This document shows, piece by piece, positions 53,001 through 60,933 of a stretch of 64,000 nt of DNA (position 1 is the first letter of the stretch; every line of letters starts with the position of its first letter). Origin of the DNA: DATEPR01 sp036273855. GTDB taxonomy: Bacteria; Actinomycetota; Actinomycetes; Mycobacteriales; Pseudonocardiaceae. The stretch lies in NCBI GenBank assembly GCA_036273855.1, contig DASUGU010000081.1:1-64000 (forward strand), in the 5' to 3' direction. The notes under the pieces were generated by a model that was not told the DNA's origin, did no database searches, and saw nothing but the letters and a program-made list of their open reading frames with translations. The position numbers were made by a program, and so were the translations under genes.

Positions 53001-53592
53001 AGTGCTTGACGGTCGCGATGACGCCGTTGCTCTGGATGCCCCGCACGTCGGCGCCGCCGATGGTGCCGGACAGGAACGGGTCCTCGCTGTAGTACTCGAA
53101 GTTGCGGCCGTTCACCGGCACCCGCTGGATGTTCATGCCGGGCCCGAACACCTGGTCCTGCCCGAGATCGCGGGCGTCGCCACCGAGCACGCCGCCGTAG
53201 AGCTGCGCGACGTTCGTGTCGAAGCTGGCCGCCTCGGCCGACGGTGAGGGCAGTTCGGTGCTCTTGTCCACGCCGTCACGGACACCGGCGGGCCCGTCGG
53301 TCATGGTGATCGCGGGGACGTTGAGCCTGGGGATCGCCGGAATGAACCCGACGGTGGGGATCGGGGCCGTCGAGGTGTCCACGCCGTGCAGCATGTTCAC
53401 CTTGTCCGCCAACGTCATCGCGGCCAGCAGCTCGTCCGCGCGGGCCTGCGGTGTCTGATCGGGGTTCATCCACGGTTGGCCGGTGTCGGCGACCGCCACC
53501 GGGCTCGCCACCGCTCCGGCTGCCGCCATGGCGGCAGCGGCGAGTAACACGACCGATCGGCGTAACCGCCCGATCGCGTGTGTTGACGACAT
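50026..53592 (-). CDS. Secreted GH3 family beta-glucosidase with two tandem C-terminal modules
   Basis: 1188 residues. Signal peptide to about residue 37; GH3 N-terminal barrel (QARADELLAAMTLADKVNMLHGVDTS, KHYVGNNQETNR) with nucleophile Asp274 in YVVSDYPATHA; GH3 C-terminal domain (about 390-620); fibronectin-III-like domain (about 650-720); a NEW3-type beta domain (VTAHLPAGWTATPATARLG); then two homologous modules of about 150 residues (from VVGLSTDANPTGGNFDGSGF and from IAVSDDSNTAVGNLDGAGNS), each with FSxxxLAAxGIxPGG, FPxQAPGTPDAV and DWFNN. The modules probably bind carbohydrate. ATG 53592 follows AAGGAG. It differs from the other GH3 gene in lacking PA14 and ricin-B parts. Confidence 0.92.
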   Translation of the reverse strand: MSSTHAIGRLRRSVVLLAAAAMAAAGAVASPVAVADTGQPWMNPDQTPQARADELLAAMTLADKVNMLHGVDTSTAPIPTVGFIPAIPRLNVPAITMTDGPAGVRDGVDKSTELPSPSAEAASFDTNVAQLYGGVLGGDARDLGQDQVFGPGMNIQRVPVNGRNFEYYSEDPFLSGTIGGADVRGIQSNGVIATVKHYVGNNQETNRMTIDNKMDDRTLHEIYEKNFGIAVADGHPGSVMCSYNQINGSFSCDNSETLGSLRSQFGFDGYVVSDYPATHATTSIADGLNVELPTGVFNTLANVQAALANGSITMAEIDARVRETLIVLFRFGFFEHSFARQPIDATADNAAAQQIEASSAVLLKNQGSVLPITGKDTTIAVIGAPAKTSAQGGGSSQVNPLSVDNSLDAITARAGGAATVSFADGSDLTQAAANAKAANIALVFVRDNESEGSDRTNLTLPNNQDALVQAVAAANPHTVVVLQTGSAVLMPWLSQVSGVLQTWYPGAKGGAATAQLLFGDVDPSGKLPQTWPAAENQVPASTPARYPGVNGVVDYSEGIYVGYRWYDEFHQTPLFPFGYGLSYTSFHYSNLKLEHNNGDSGDPVTLSFTVTNTGDAAGAEAPQVYVAKPDRLADTPPKELGAFTKVSLQPGQSKKVSLSVDPRELSYWDSGAQAFTVQDGTYRIMVGGSSVSLPLSATYQVKKTDNPVQELVGTLPSVATPGTTTNVDVKVLDQSDFALKNATVTAHLPAGWTATPATARLGTIPQTGGNRTVPVKVTVPDGATPGRTSVSFTLTGTIDNKPRTVTQTQQVTVPFPSLAAAATVVGLSTDANPTGGNFDGSGFSYSADKLAAAGITPGGTVQVGTATTTFPAQAPGTPDAVNAAGQVVKFGGSGSALVILGSAHNGAGQGNLTVTFTDGSTATVPVSFADWFNNQPTGLSSVVASTVWNPSDTAQFGAHVIGLYGEVFPIPSDKTIAFLTLPNVGNLNIFSISTANPPPNPTAPAGESFEAAADTIAVSDDSNTAVGNLDGAGNSFSAQRLAALGIVPGGPVTVDGATLTFPPQAPGTPDAVASAGQTLDLTGTGHKITLLGTADDGEVQGLLQVNYSDGTNQQFFIDFNDWFNNTAAAGGSIVATSIWNQQPDNPTPHDASLHGFTVDTGATNTRTIISMTVPDDQRLKLFSAAVHS

Positions 53593-53746
53593 GGTCCAGC
53601 GCTCCTTCAAGATCGACGCCGACATCGCCGGCGGTGCCGAAGGTGGGACAGCGACTGGACCGTAAGTCGATCCTGATCGTGGGGTCAATGGTTCACACGG
53701 TCTTAATTTAAGTTTCTAAAGATCGGAAATGTGGTGTTTGTGCTGT

Positions 53747-54302
53747 TCAGCTCACCGTCGCGGCCGTGTCGTCCACCTCGAACGTCGTGGCCAGGCTGGC
53801 GTTTTCCACGCCGCTGAACGTCAGCGTCACGGTCTGCCCGGCGAAGCCGCTCAGGCTGTTGGGTGTGCTGGGTGTAGCCGGTCGCGGCGTTCAGGTTGGT
53901 GAACGTGGCGAGGACCGGCCTCGTAGACGACGGCCTGGACGCTCGACAGCAGCGGCGCCGGGATCGGCACCGGGCCCACGTCGGCGAAGAACGTGCGCGT
54001 GCCGTCGCGGAAGATCGAGATGCCGGTGTGGAAGATCGAGGACAGCGTGGCGACCGAGCCGGTGGCGTCGACGACCTGCCGGTTGCCGCTCACGGCGGTG
54101 ACCTTGATACCGGCCGCCGTCAGGTACTGCCGGGCAGTGTCCACTGAGGACTGGGTCGGTTCGAAGCGGTCGGCGAACTAGGCCCCGGTCAGGTAATGGC
54201 CGTAGTCGGGGAACCCGGCGTGCTCACGGCCGAGCCGACCGCGGCCAGCCCCACGACCGGACAGGCGAGCACAGCCGTGGCGTGCAGGGACAGTAGCGAC
54301 AT
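53747..54302 (-). pseudogene. S53 (sedolisin/kumamolisin) serine peptidase relic
   Basis: ATG 54302 opens a signal peptide (MSLLSLHATAVLACPVVGLA). A shifted frame then gives FPDYGHYLTGA-TAG-FADRFEPTQSSVDTARQYLTAAGIKV, matching the pro-kumamolisin activation domain with TAG where Gln (CAG) is usual, through LLSSVQAVVYEAG. The whole catalytic domain is missing; the sequence jumps to FTNLNAATGYTQ and, after another shift, SLSGFAGQTVTLTFSGVENA...TTFEVDDTAATVS and a stop at 53747, a C-terminal beta domain found on such proteases. One secreted protease gene has thus lost its core and gained a stop and frameshifts. Confidence 0.75.
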
Positions 54303-54389
54303 CGCGGACCCCCTTGTGTGCAACCCTCTGGAAGTTGCCCACACCACGCGTCCGGACCAACCGCACTTTCGGGTGGTAGCGGACCGCGA

Positions 54390-55253
54390 CTACAGCGCGG
54401 GCGGGCCCTGTGCCACTCGGCGCAGCACCGGTTCGATGCGGTCCAGGCCCTCGCCGGTCTGGAGTTGACGCTCGTCCCACCAGGTGGCGCCCGCGTCGGC
54501 CAGCGGGGCGATCAGTTCGGCCGCCCGGTGAGGGTCGCCGGGTGTCACTCCGCCGAGGATCACCTCGAACGGGCTGTCGGCGTCGCGGTGGTCGCGCACG
54601 TAGGCGACCAGGTCGCGCACCTGATCGGCCGGCGGAACCTCGCCGTGCCGCGCATCGGCGAACAGCGGCACCACGCCGTCCCACCGGGCGGCCCGGCGCA
54701 TCGGCCTGCGGTTGGGCCAGTAGCCGCCCAGCCACACCGGCGGCCTGGGCTGCTGCACCGTCGCCGGCAGCAGCGTGACGTCCCTGACCTGGTAGTGCTT
54801 GCCGTCGTGGTTCACCGGCCGGCCCGACCAGTAGCGGTTCAGCAGGTCGAGGCCCTCGTCCAGGCGCTCGGCCAGCACGACCGGGTCGGTGGGCTCGCCG
54901 AAGCTGCCGAACTCGTCCTCGATCGGGCCGCCCAGGCCGGCGCCGAACACCACCCGGCCGCCGGTCAGCGCGTCCAGCGTGGCGACCTGGCGGGCCAACT
55001 GTTCCGGCCGGCGCCGCGGTACCGGGGTGACCAGCGGGCCCAGCCGGAGCGTCGACGTGGCCAGGGCCGCCGCGGTCAGCAGCACCCACGGGTCACCGAA
55101 CGGCACGCCCTGCCGACGTCGCTTGTCGTGCACCACGTGGTCCCACACGAACAGCCCGTCCCAGCCGGCCTGCTCGGCGGCCACCGCCACTCTCGCCACG
55201 GTCAGCGCGTCGGCGAAGTCCCCGAAGTTCGGCACGTTGATCGAGTACCGCAT
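54390..55253 (-). CDS. LLM-class F420-dependent oxidoreductase
   Basis: A 287-residue luciferase-like TIM-barrel enzyme: MRYSINVPNFGDFADALTVARVAVAAEQAGWDGLFVWDHV, LGPLVTPVPRRRPEQLARQVATLDALTGGRVVFGAGLGGP, RPPVWLGGYWPNRRPMRRAARWDGVVP. ATG 55253 matches the family start. The SDR gene upstream on the same strand ends 37 bases away, so it may be the last gene of the cupin-SDR-LLM operon. Confidence 0.9.
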   Translation of the reverse strand: MRYSINVPNFGDFADALTVARVAVAAEQAGWDGLFVWDHVVHDKRRRQGVPFGDPWVLLTAAALATSTLRLGPLVTPVPRRRPEQLARQVATLDALTGGRVVFGAGLGGPIEDEFGSFGEPTDPVVLAERLDEGLDLLNRYWSGRPVNHDGKHYQVRDVTLLPATVQQPRPPVWLGGYWPNRRPMRRAARWDGVVPLFADARHGEVPPADQVRDLVAYVRDHRDADSPFEVILGGVTPGDPHRAAELIAPLADAGATWWDERQLQTGEGLDRIEPVLRRVAQGPPAL

Positions 55254-55290
55254 GACCGCAGCATGCTCGGCCCCGCCCGATCGGGCAACA

Positions 55291-56049
55291 TCACCAGGTC
55301 GGATGTGCGGTGACACCGCCGTCGACGATCAGGTTGTGGCCGGTGATCCAGGACGCCATGCGCGAGGCCAGAAACACGCACGCGTTGCCGACGTCGGCCG
55401 GGGTGCCCAGGCGGGTCAGCGGTGCCGCGGCCTGCCAGCGCTCGACGCCCGACGGCCAGTCGTCGGCCAGGCCGGGACGGTCGATCAGGCCCGGCGAGAC
55501 CGCGTTCACCCGGATACCGTGCCGGCCGTACTCCAGGGCCGCCGCCCTGGCGTGCATGACGAGCCCGGCCTTCGCGGCGCTGTAGTGGGCGTGCCCGGCC
55601 GCCGGTTGGCCCGCCTCGATGGACGCGATGTGGGTGATGCTGCCGCCGCGCATCACTCCGGCCGCCGCCTGCGTGCACAGGAACGCGCTGGTGAGGTCGG
55701 TGTCCAGCACCGTGCGCCAGTCGGCCTCGGTCATCCCGGCCAGGGGTTGGACCGGTTGGATGCCGGCGTTGTTGACCAGCGCGTCCAGGCGGCCGGTCCA
55801 GGACGCGGCCTCGGCGATCAGGCCGGCGCAGGCGGCGGGGTCGGTCAGGTCGGCGGTGACCGCCAGCGCCGCACCGCCCTGCGCGTGGATCTCGGCGGCG
55901 AGCGCGGTGGCCGGGTTGCGGTGGCCGTGCACCGCCACGGCGGCGCCCGCGTCGGCGAAGCGCAGCGCGATGCCCCGGCCGATGGTGCCGCTCGCTCCGG
56001 TGACCAGCGCGACGGTGCCGGACAGGTCGGGCAGTGCGGTGTCCCGCAT
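55291..56049 (-). CDS. Short-chain dehydrogenase/reductase (SDR)
   Basis: A 252-residue classical SDR: cofactor motif VTGASGTIGRGIALRFA, NNAGIQ, catalytic Ser and Y-S-A-A-K in HYSAAKAGLVMHARAAALEYG, then RVNAVSPGLI and C-terminal GHNLIVDGG. Residues following TGASG favour NADP or NAD without certainty. ATG 56049 overlaps the cupin stop by one base (TGATG), indicating coupling. Confidence 0.93.
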   Translation of the reverse strand: MRDTALPDLSGTVALVTGASGTIGRGIALRFADAGAAVAVHGHRNPATALAAEIHAQGGAALAVTADLTDPAACAGLIAEAASWTGRLDALVNNAGIQPVQPLAGMTEADWRTVLDTDLTSAFLCTQAAAGVMRGGSITHIASIEAGQPAAGHAHYSAAKAGLVMHARAAALEYGRHGIRVNAVSPGLIDRPGLADDWPSGVERWQAAAPLTRLGTPADVGNACVFLASRMASWITGHNLIVDGGVTAHPTW

Positions 56050-56546
56050 CAGGTCGTCTCCTCGTTGTCCATGCGCAGCGGCCGGTCCGGCCGGCACAGT
56101 GCGCGGATGTGGTCGGCCGCCCGCGGGTAGCGGCGGGTCAGGTCGGTGACGTCGCCGCCCTCGTAGTCGGCGGGCAGGAAACCGGGTGCCATCGTGGTGC
56201 CGCACAGGCTCCACGCGCCGCCATCGGCCACCCTGGCGCCCATCCACGTCCCGGCCGGGACGACGAGTTGCGTGTCCAGCACTGTCACCTCGCTGGTGCC
56301 GTCGGGCGCCAGGAGCAGCAACTCCACCGGATCGCCCCGGTAGAAGTGCCAGATCTCGTCGACCGGCAGGCGGTGCAACGCGGAGAACGAGTCCGGCGTC
56401 AGCAGCACCAGGATGGCCGTGCCGGCCGGTCGGCCGTCGGCGTCGGCCGGGCCGCGCCACGTCTGCCGGAACAGCCCGCCCTCGACCGGCAACGGCTCCA
56501 ACCCGTAGCGCGCGGCGATCTCCGCGACCGTGGATGCGTCGGACAT
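56049..56546 (-). CDS. Cupin (DUF985) domain protein
   Basis: A 165-residue single-cupin protein: IAARYGLEPLPVEGGLFRQTWR is the DUF985 opening, HRLPVDEIWHFYRGDPVELLLLAPDG the first cupin motif, and VPAGTWMGARVADGGAWSLCGTTMAPGF the second. The fold resembles epimerase-like YML079w; the ligand is unknown. ATG 56546; first gene of an operon with SDR and F420 oxidoreductase. Confidence 0.88.
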   Translation of the reverse strand: MSDASTVAEIAARYGLEPLPVEGGLFRQTWRGPADADGRPAGTAILVLLTPDSFSALHRLPVDEIWHFYRGDPVELLLLAPDGTSEVTVLDTQLVVPAGTWMGARVADGGAWSLCGTTMAPGFLPADYEGGDVTDLTRRYPRAADHIRALCRPDRPLRMDNEETT

Positions 56547-56753
56547 ACCACGATCCTGCCACGTGCTCACATCGGGTGATCTTGATCGACCCAGGGTCCT
56601 CGGACCGGCCACTATGGACAGCGCGGCGAGGGGATCGGCCATTTCACGGCGGAGGCTGCTCGGCGGACCACGACTGCGCGCTCGGCACGGCGAGCATGAC
56701 GTTCCAGGGCCGGCCGAGCGACGTCGACACCGTGCCGACCGAGGCGGTGGGTC

Positions 56754-57737
56754 TCACGCGCCGACCTTGGCCGCCGCGTGGTCGGGTACGCCGTCGCGCC
56801 AGTCGGTCCAGTGCTCCACGACGTGGTCGGCGAACGCCGATCCGACGCGGTAGGCGTTCTCCGCCGCGATCGTCCACCCGGACCGGTCGTCGAACGCGGA
56901 CGCCGGGTCGCAGCCGGGTGGTGCCTGGTCGAAAGTGGCACCACAGCGCAGGATCGCCACCCGGTCCGGGTCGAGCAGGCCGCGCGCCCGCCCGACGGCG
57001 GTGAGGATGGCGTTGTCCTCCATCTGCGTGGTGGTGTACTCGCCCCGGCCGTCGGTGTACTGGGTGACCCACCGGCGGGCGCGGTCGCTGAGCAGGCGGC
57101 CGGACCAGAACGTGTCGGAGCTCAGCGTGGCGCCGGTCAGCAGGCTCGGCGCCTGGCGGGCCGTAGGCTGCGGGTAGCGGGCGCGGGACGCCTCGGCCGC
57201 CCGGTCGTCGGCCAGCGGCACGTCGCGGGTGATGTCGCGGGCGGCGCGGCACAGCCGCCGGTTCAGGGCGAACGCCTCACCGCCGACGTGCAGCAGCGGC
57301 TGCTCACCGGGCCGCCGGGCGCCCAGCGGGACGAACCCGTGCGGCCAGTCGGCCGGCATCTCCCTGGCGTCCAGTTCGTGGGCGAGCGACCCGCTCACCG
57401 CGTGGTCCGTCCACACCGGACTGCCGAGGGTGCCCCTGTCCGGTGCGATTCCGGCGATGCCGGCCACCAGGACGTACGCCCAGCGCAGGTCGAGGATGCC
57501 GCTCATGGCCAGGGCCGTCACCGACGCGGCCGCGTTCGCCGCGCCCATACCGGTGGTCAGCAGCCACACGCCCGGCGCGCCGCCGAGCACGACCGGATAG
57601 TCCGGGCACAGGCCGGGCACCGGGATCGGCGCGTCCATGACACGCCTGCGGATCCACCGGAACGCCTCGCCCGCGCCCTCCCCGACCGGCGTGTCGAACG
57701 TGGTCACCACGAGCACCCGCACCTGCGAACCCGGCAT
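56754..57737 (-). CDS. Purine nucleoside permease-like (NUP family) protein
   Basis: A 327-residue NUP protein: RVLVVTTFDTPVGEGAGEAFRWIRR, GVWLLTTGMGAANAAASVTALAMS, WAYVLVAGIAGIAPDRGTLGSPVWTDHAV, then YTTTQMEDNAILTAV. The family includes Candida nucleoside permease Nup, but the fold resembles nucleoside phosphorylases (the GMGAANAA and MED segments), so binding or cleavage of nucleosides is the safer call. There are no membrane helices. ATG 57737 follows GGTGGGG; no signal peptide is evident. Confidence 0.85.
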   Translation of the reverse strand: MPGSQVRVLVVTTFDTPVGEGAGEAFRWIRRRVMDAPIPVPGLCPDYPVVLGGAPGVWLLTTGMGAANAAASVTALAMSGILDLRWAYVLVAGIAGIAPDRGTLGSPVWTDHAVSGSLAHELDAREMPADWPHGFVPLGARRPGEQPLLHVGGEAFALNRRLCRAARDITRDVPLADDRAAEASRARYPQPTARQAPSLLTGATLSSDTFWSGRLLSDRARRWVTQYTDGRGEYTTTQMEDNAILTAVGRARGLLDPDRVAILRCGATFDQAPPGCDPASAFDDRSGWTIAAENAYRVGSAFADHVVEHWTDWRDGVPDHAAAKVGA

Positions 57738-57919
57738 ACCCCACCCACATCGGACCGCCACCCGGACGAAGATCAACGCTAGTCGCCCGCCCACCCGCGC
57801 CGGCCACGCCGGCACCGGAATCAGCCGATCGTGCGACGGGGGTTCGCTCCTGGTCCAGCCGGAGTTGATCGGATTCGAGGATGGTGTTCCTCGTAATCGT
57901 CGAGCGAGGGGCGGACAGG

Positions 57920-58182
57920 GTGGCGGCACCGGCACGCGAACTGGCCCGGATCGACGAGCGGCTGCTGGAGCTGATCAAGCGGTGTGTCGAGCTCGACATG
58001 CGGATCGAGACGTCCCGGGTGGAGAGCGGGGTGACGCGGTTCTCGCACGCGCGGGAAATCGCGGTCGTGCGCGCTACACCGAACTGGGCACCGCCGGGTC
58101 GGAGGTGGCGTTGCTGCTGCTCAAGCTGGCCCGGCGCACCCTGGCCCGGCAGGAACAGGAGGAGGGACCGCGCGCCTCATGA
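57920..58182 (+). pseudogene. Chorismate mutase (AroQ-type) gene with a one-base frameshift
   Basis: GTG 57920 reads VAAPARELARIDERLLELIKRCVELDMRIETSRVESGVTRFSHAREIAVVR, the helical AroQ fold with R and K active-site candidates, then shifts out of frame. Restoring one C in the CGCGC run near 58074 gives RRYTELGTAGSEVALLLLKLARRTLARQEQEEG and a stop at 58182. The repaired protein of about 87 residues matches stand-alone chorismate mutases, which convert chorismate to prephenate. It is either a recent pseudogene or a sequencing error. Confidence 0.65.
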
Positions 58183-58719
58183 CTCCAGCAGCACGGCCGG
58201 ATCGGGCCACGCGAACCGGAAACAGGCCGGCTTTCCGTTGAGCCAGGCCGGATTCCCACCGGGCGGCGGCACGTCGTCGCGCTCCACGCGTTTCCCGCCG
58301 CGCGCCGAGTAGAAGCCCTGCGCAGCGGTGTTCTGCTCCAGCACCCACAGGTACACGCCGGACACCGGCGACCAGTCCCGGACGGCCTGCGCGGTCATGG
58401 CCAGCAGGCGGGTGCCGATCCCCTGCCGCTTGAGCACGGACCGCACGTGGAGGTTGTCGACCAGGGCGCCCCAGGTCGGATCGGTGTCGAACAGGGTGTG
58501 GGCCAGACCCACCAGTTCGCCGTCGTGCTCGGCGACGATGGTGCACGCCGTCGGCGGTGCCGCCGTGAGGCGTTCGGTCCACAGGCCGACCAGGAAGTCG
58601 GCTGCCTCGTGGTCCAGGAACGAGTCCGCGTAGGCGCCCCGGTAGTGGCGCTGCCAGCTGTCGGTGTGCAGTCCGGCGACCGCGGTCGCGTCGTCCGGCC
58701 CGGCCAACCGGAACCTCAC
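58177..58719 (-). CDS. GNAT family N-acetyltransferase
   Basis: A 180-residue GNAT protein: MRFRLAGPDDATAVAGLHTDSWQRHYRGAYADSF, DGELVGLAHTLFD, then the acetyl-CoA site VLKRQGIGTRLLAMTAQAVRD and YLWVLEQNTAAQGFYSARGGKRV. GTG 58719 overlaps the stop of the upstream hydrolase gene by four bases, so the two are coupled. Substrate unknown. Confidence 0.93.
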   Translation of the reverse strand: MRFRLAGPDDATAVAGLHTDSWQRHYRGAYADSFLDHEAADFLVGLWTERLTAAPPTACTIVAEHDGELVGLAHTLFDTDPTWGALVDNLHVRSVLKRQGIGTRLLAMTAQAVRDWSPVSGVYLWVLEQNTAAQGFYSARGGKRVERDDVPPPGGNPAWLNGKPACFRFAWPDPAVLLES

Positions 58720-59660
58720 AGTGCGGCTCCGATCTGTTCGGTCAGTTCACCCAGTGCCTGCGGGGCAGCCTTGCACAGCTTGGGAAACGCCAGATAGCCG
58801 TGCGGCATGCCGTAGTAGGTCGTGCACCGCACCGGCACGCCCGCCGCGCGGAGCGCCGCCGCGTAGCGCAGGCCGTCGTCCCGGATCGGGTCGTGCTCGG
58901 CCACCTGCACCAGTGCCGGCGGCAGGCCCGTGTGGTCATCGGCCAGCAGCGGTGACACGTAGGGCTGGTGCGGGTCCGCCTCGCCCAGGTAGTGCGCGCG
59001 GTAGGCGAGGCACTCGGAGCGGTTCAGGATCGGCGCGTTCGCGTTCTCGCCGATCGACTCGCTGCCCAGGGTGAGATCGGTGGCCGGGTAGATCAGCGCC
59101 TGGTGGCTGATCGTCGGCCCGGACCGGTCCCGCGCCATCAGCGACACCACGGCGGCCAGGTTGCCGCCCGCGCTGTCGCCCATGACACCCACCCGCGTCG
59201 GGTCGATGCCGAAGTCGTCGGCCCGCGCCAGCACGTCGACCAGTGCGGCGTAGCAGTCCTCGGGCGCTGCCGGCCATCGGTGGGCGGGCGCCAGCCGGTA
59301 GGCCACCGACACCACGACCACCCCGGCGCCGACACAGATGTTGCTGCACAGCCAGTCGGACTGGCCGAGCGTGCCCAGCGTCCAGCCGCCGCCGTGGAAG
59401 TTCATCACCAGCGGCAGCGGACCGGTGGCGCGGCGACTCGGGTAGTAGATGCGGACCGGCAGCGAGCCGTCCTGGCCGGCGGCGGTGCGGTCGGTGAGGA
59501 CGGCACCCTTGGCCACGCCGCCGTTGACGTAGTCGCTCACCGGGTTGTGCGGGAACTCGCGGGTCTGCAGCCTGGCGAGCCGTTCGGCGTCCATCTCGGC
59601 GATGGACGCCTTCCGCAACGCCCAGCCAACCAACCGCACCCGCCGGTCCAGCTTCGCCAT
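58716..59660 (-). CDS. Alpha/beta hydrolase of the hormone-sensitive lipase family
   Basis: A 314-residue carboxylesterase: oxyanion-hole HGGGW, nucleophile elbow GDSAGGNLAAVVSLMAR, catalytic Asp in EHDPIRDDG, and His in YYGMPHGYLAF. Soluble, no signal peptide. ATG 59660. It is the first gene of a pair with the GNAT gene. Confidence 0.94.
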   Translation of the reverse strand: MAKLDRRVRLVGWALRKASIAEMDAERLARLQTREFPHNPVSDYVNGGVAKGAVLTDRTAAGQDGSLPVRIYYPSRRATGPLPLVMNFHGGGWTLGTLGQSDWLCSNICVGAGVVVVSVAYRLAPAHRWPAAPEDCYAALVDVLARADDFGIDPTRVGVMGDSAGGNLAAVVSLMARDRSGPTISHQALIYPATDLTLGSESIGENANAPILNRSECLAYRAHYLGEADPHQPYVSPLLADDHTGLPPALVQVAEHDPIRDDGLRYAAALRAAGVPVRCTTYYGMPHGYLAFPKLCKAAPQALGELTEQIGAAL

Positions 59661-59669
59661 GCGTGGAGG

Positions 59670-60869
59670 CTACGCGGCTGATCGTCCCGACCACCAGCGT
59701 CGCCGCCCGGCGGCCACCGCGACCACGATCACCACTGCCGCGTACGCCACGACGGTGGTATGCAACCCGATCCGGGTGGACGCGAAGCCGGCGGCCAGCG
59801 CGGGCAGGCTGAACGCCAGGTACGCCACCGTGTAGCCCACGGCGAACAGCTCACCGCGCTCGGCGGGTTGGGCCGGCAGGCCTGCCATGCGGCCGAACGT
59901 GGCCAGACCGGACGCGCCGTAGCCGACGCCGGCCACCACCGTGCCCGCGATGGCCGTGGCCACCTCGCCGGTCAGGACGCCCACCAGGGTGAGCGCGGTG
60001 CCCACGGCGAGGAGCGTCACGCTCGCCCGCCCGGCAGCCGTGCGCCGCACCGCGAACACGAACGCGGCCACCGCACCGGTGCCGCACAACAGGGTCGCCA
60101 CCAGGCCGCCGAGAAAGTGGTTGGTGACACCGAAAACGGCGGCCGCGGCCGACGGGCCGAGCGACAGGTACAGGCCACCCAGCGCCCAACTCGCCACGAT
60201 GACCGGCACCAGCGCCACCACGTCCCCACGCAGCCGCTGCGGCACACCGAGCCGGGGCACCAGCGACCGCGCCACACCGGGCCGCCGCGCCGACGACTCG
60301 GGCAACGCCAGCACCGCGACGAAGGCCAGCACGAGGGTGCCGAGCAGCAGCAGCCACACCAGCCTGGTCGGGTCGGGCCCGTACTGCACCAGCGCTCCGC
60401 AGGCGATCGAGCCGACGGCCAGCCCGCCGACCGGGACGACGCCGTTGACCACGGTGGCCGCCCGGGGCCGGTGCGGCGGGTTGAGGTCGACCACGGTGGC
60501 GCCCAGCGTGGGCAGGATCAGTCCGGTCGCGACGCCCTGCACCGCCCGGGCCGCCAGCAGCGTGGACACGCCGCCGGCGAACAGGAACAGCAGCAGCGCC
60601 ACGGCTTCCAGGGTGATCCCGGCCAGCAGCACGGGCCGCCTGCCGACGTGGTCGGACAGCGCGCCCGCCACCAGCAGGGTGGCCAGCAGCACCAGCACGA
60701 AGATCGCGAAGACCAGCGTGAGCGTCGCCGACGAGAAGCCCCACATCCGCTGGTACACCACGTACAGCGGCGTCGGCGCGCTGGCCGCTGCCTGGAACAG
60801 CACCATGATGGCCACGACCGCGGCGAAGGCGGCCGTGGGCGGCGCGGCGGTCCTGGTCTGGGTTGTCAC
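59670..60869 (-). CDS. MFS transporter
   Basis: A 399-residue protein with 12 predicted helices and the MFS motif A SDHVGRRPVLLAG in the loop after TM2 and GVATGLILPTLGATVVD later. It resembles drug or sugar efflux carriers. GTG 60869 follows AGGAGG. It is divergent from an ECF sigma-factor gene 64 bases away. Confidence 0.92.
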   Translation of the reverse strand: MTTQTRTAAPPTAAFAAVVAIMVLFQAAASAPTPLYVVYQRMWGFSSATLTLVFAIFVLVLLATLLVAGALSDHVGRRPVLLAGITLEAVALLLFLFAGGVSTLLAARAVQGVATGLILPTLGATVVDLNPPHRPRAATVVNGVVPVGGLAVGSIACGALVQYGPDPTRLVWLLLLGTLVLAFVAVLALPESSARRPGVARSLVPRLGVPQRLRGDVVALVPVIVASWALGGLYLSLGPSAAAAVFGVTNHFLGGLVATLLCGTGAVAAFVFAVRRTAAGRASVTLLAVGTALTLVGVLTGEVATAIAGTVVAGVGYGASGLATFGRMAGLPAQPAERGELFAVGYTVAYLAFSLPALAAGFASTRIGLHTTVVAYAAVVIVVAVAAGRRRWWSGRSAA

Positions 60870-60933
60870 GTTCGTCGTCCTCCTGGTGTTGGGTGTCAGT
60901 AGGTTGACGACGGGTGGCGGCGGAAGGTGACCG

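Noticed and set aside
50032..53247. A 1071-codon + strand open frame opposite the second GH3 gene
   Set aside because: Arg/Gly/His-rich translation without domains; high GC at third positions of the GH3 gene creates long antisense frames.
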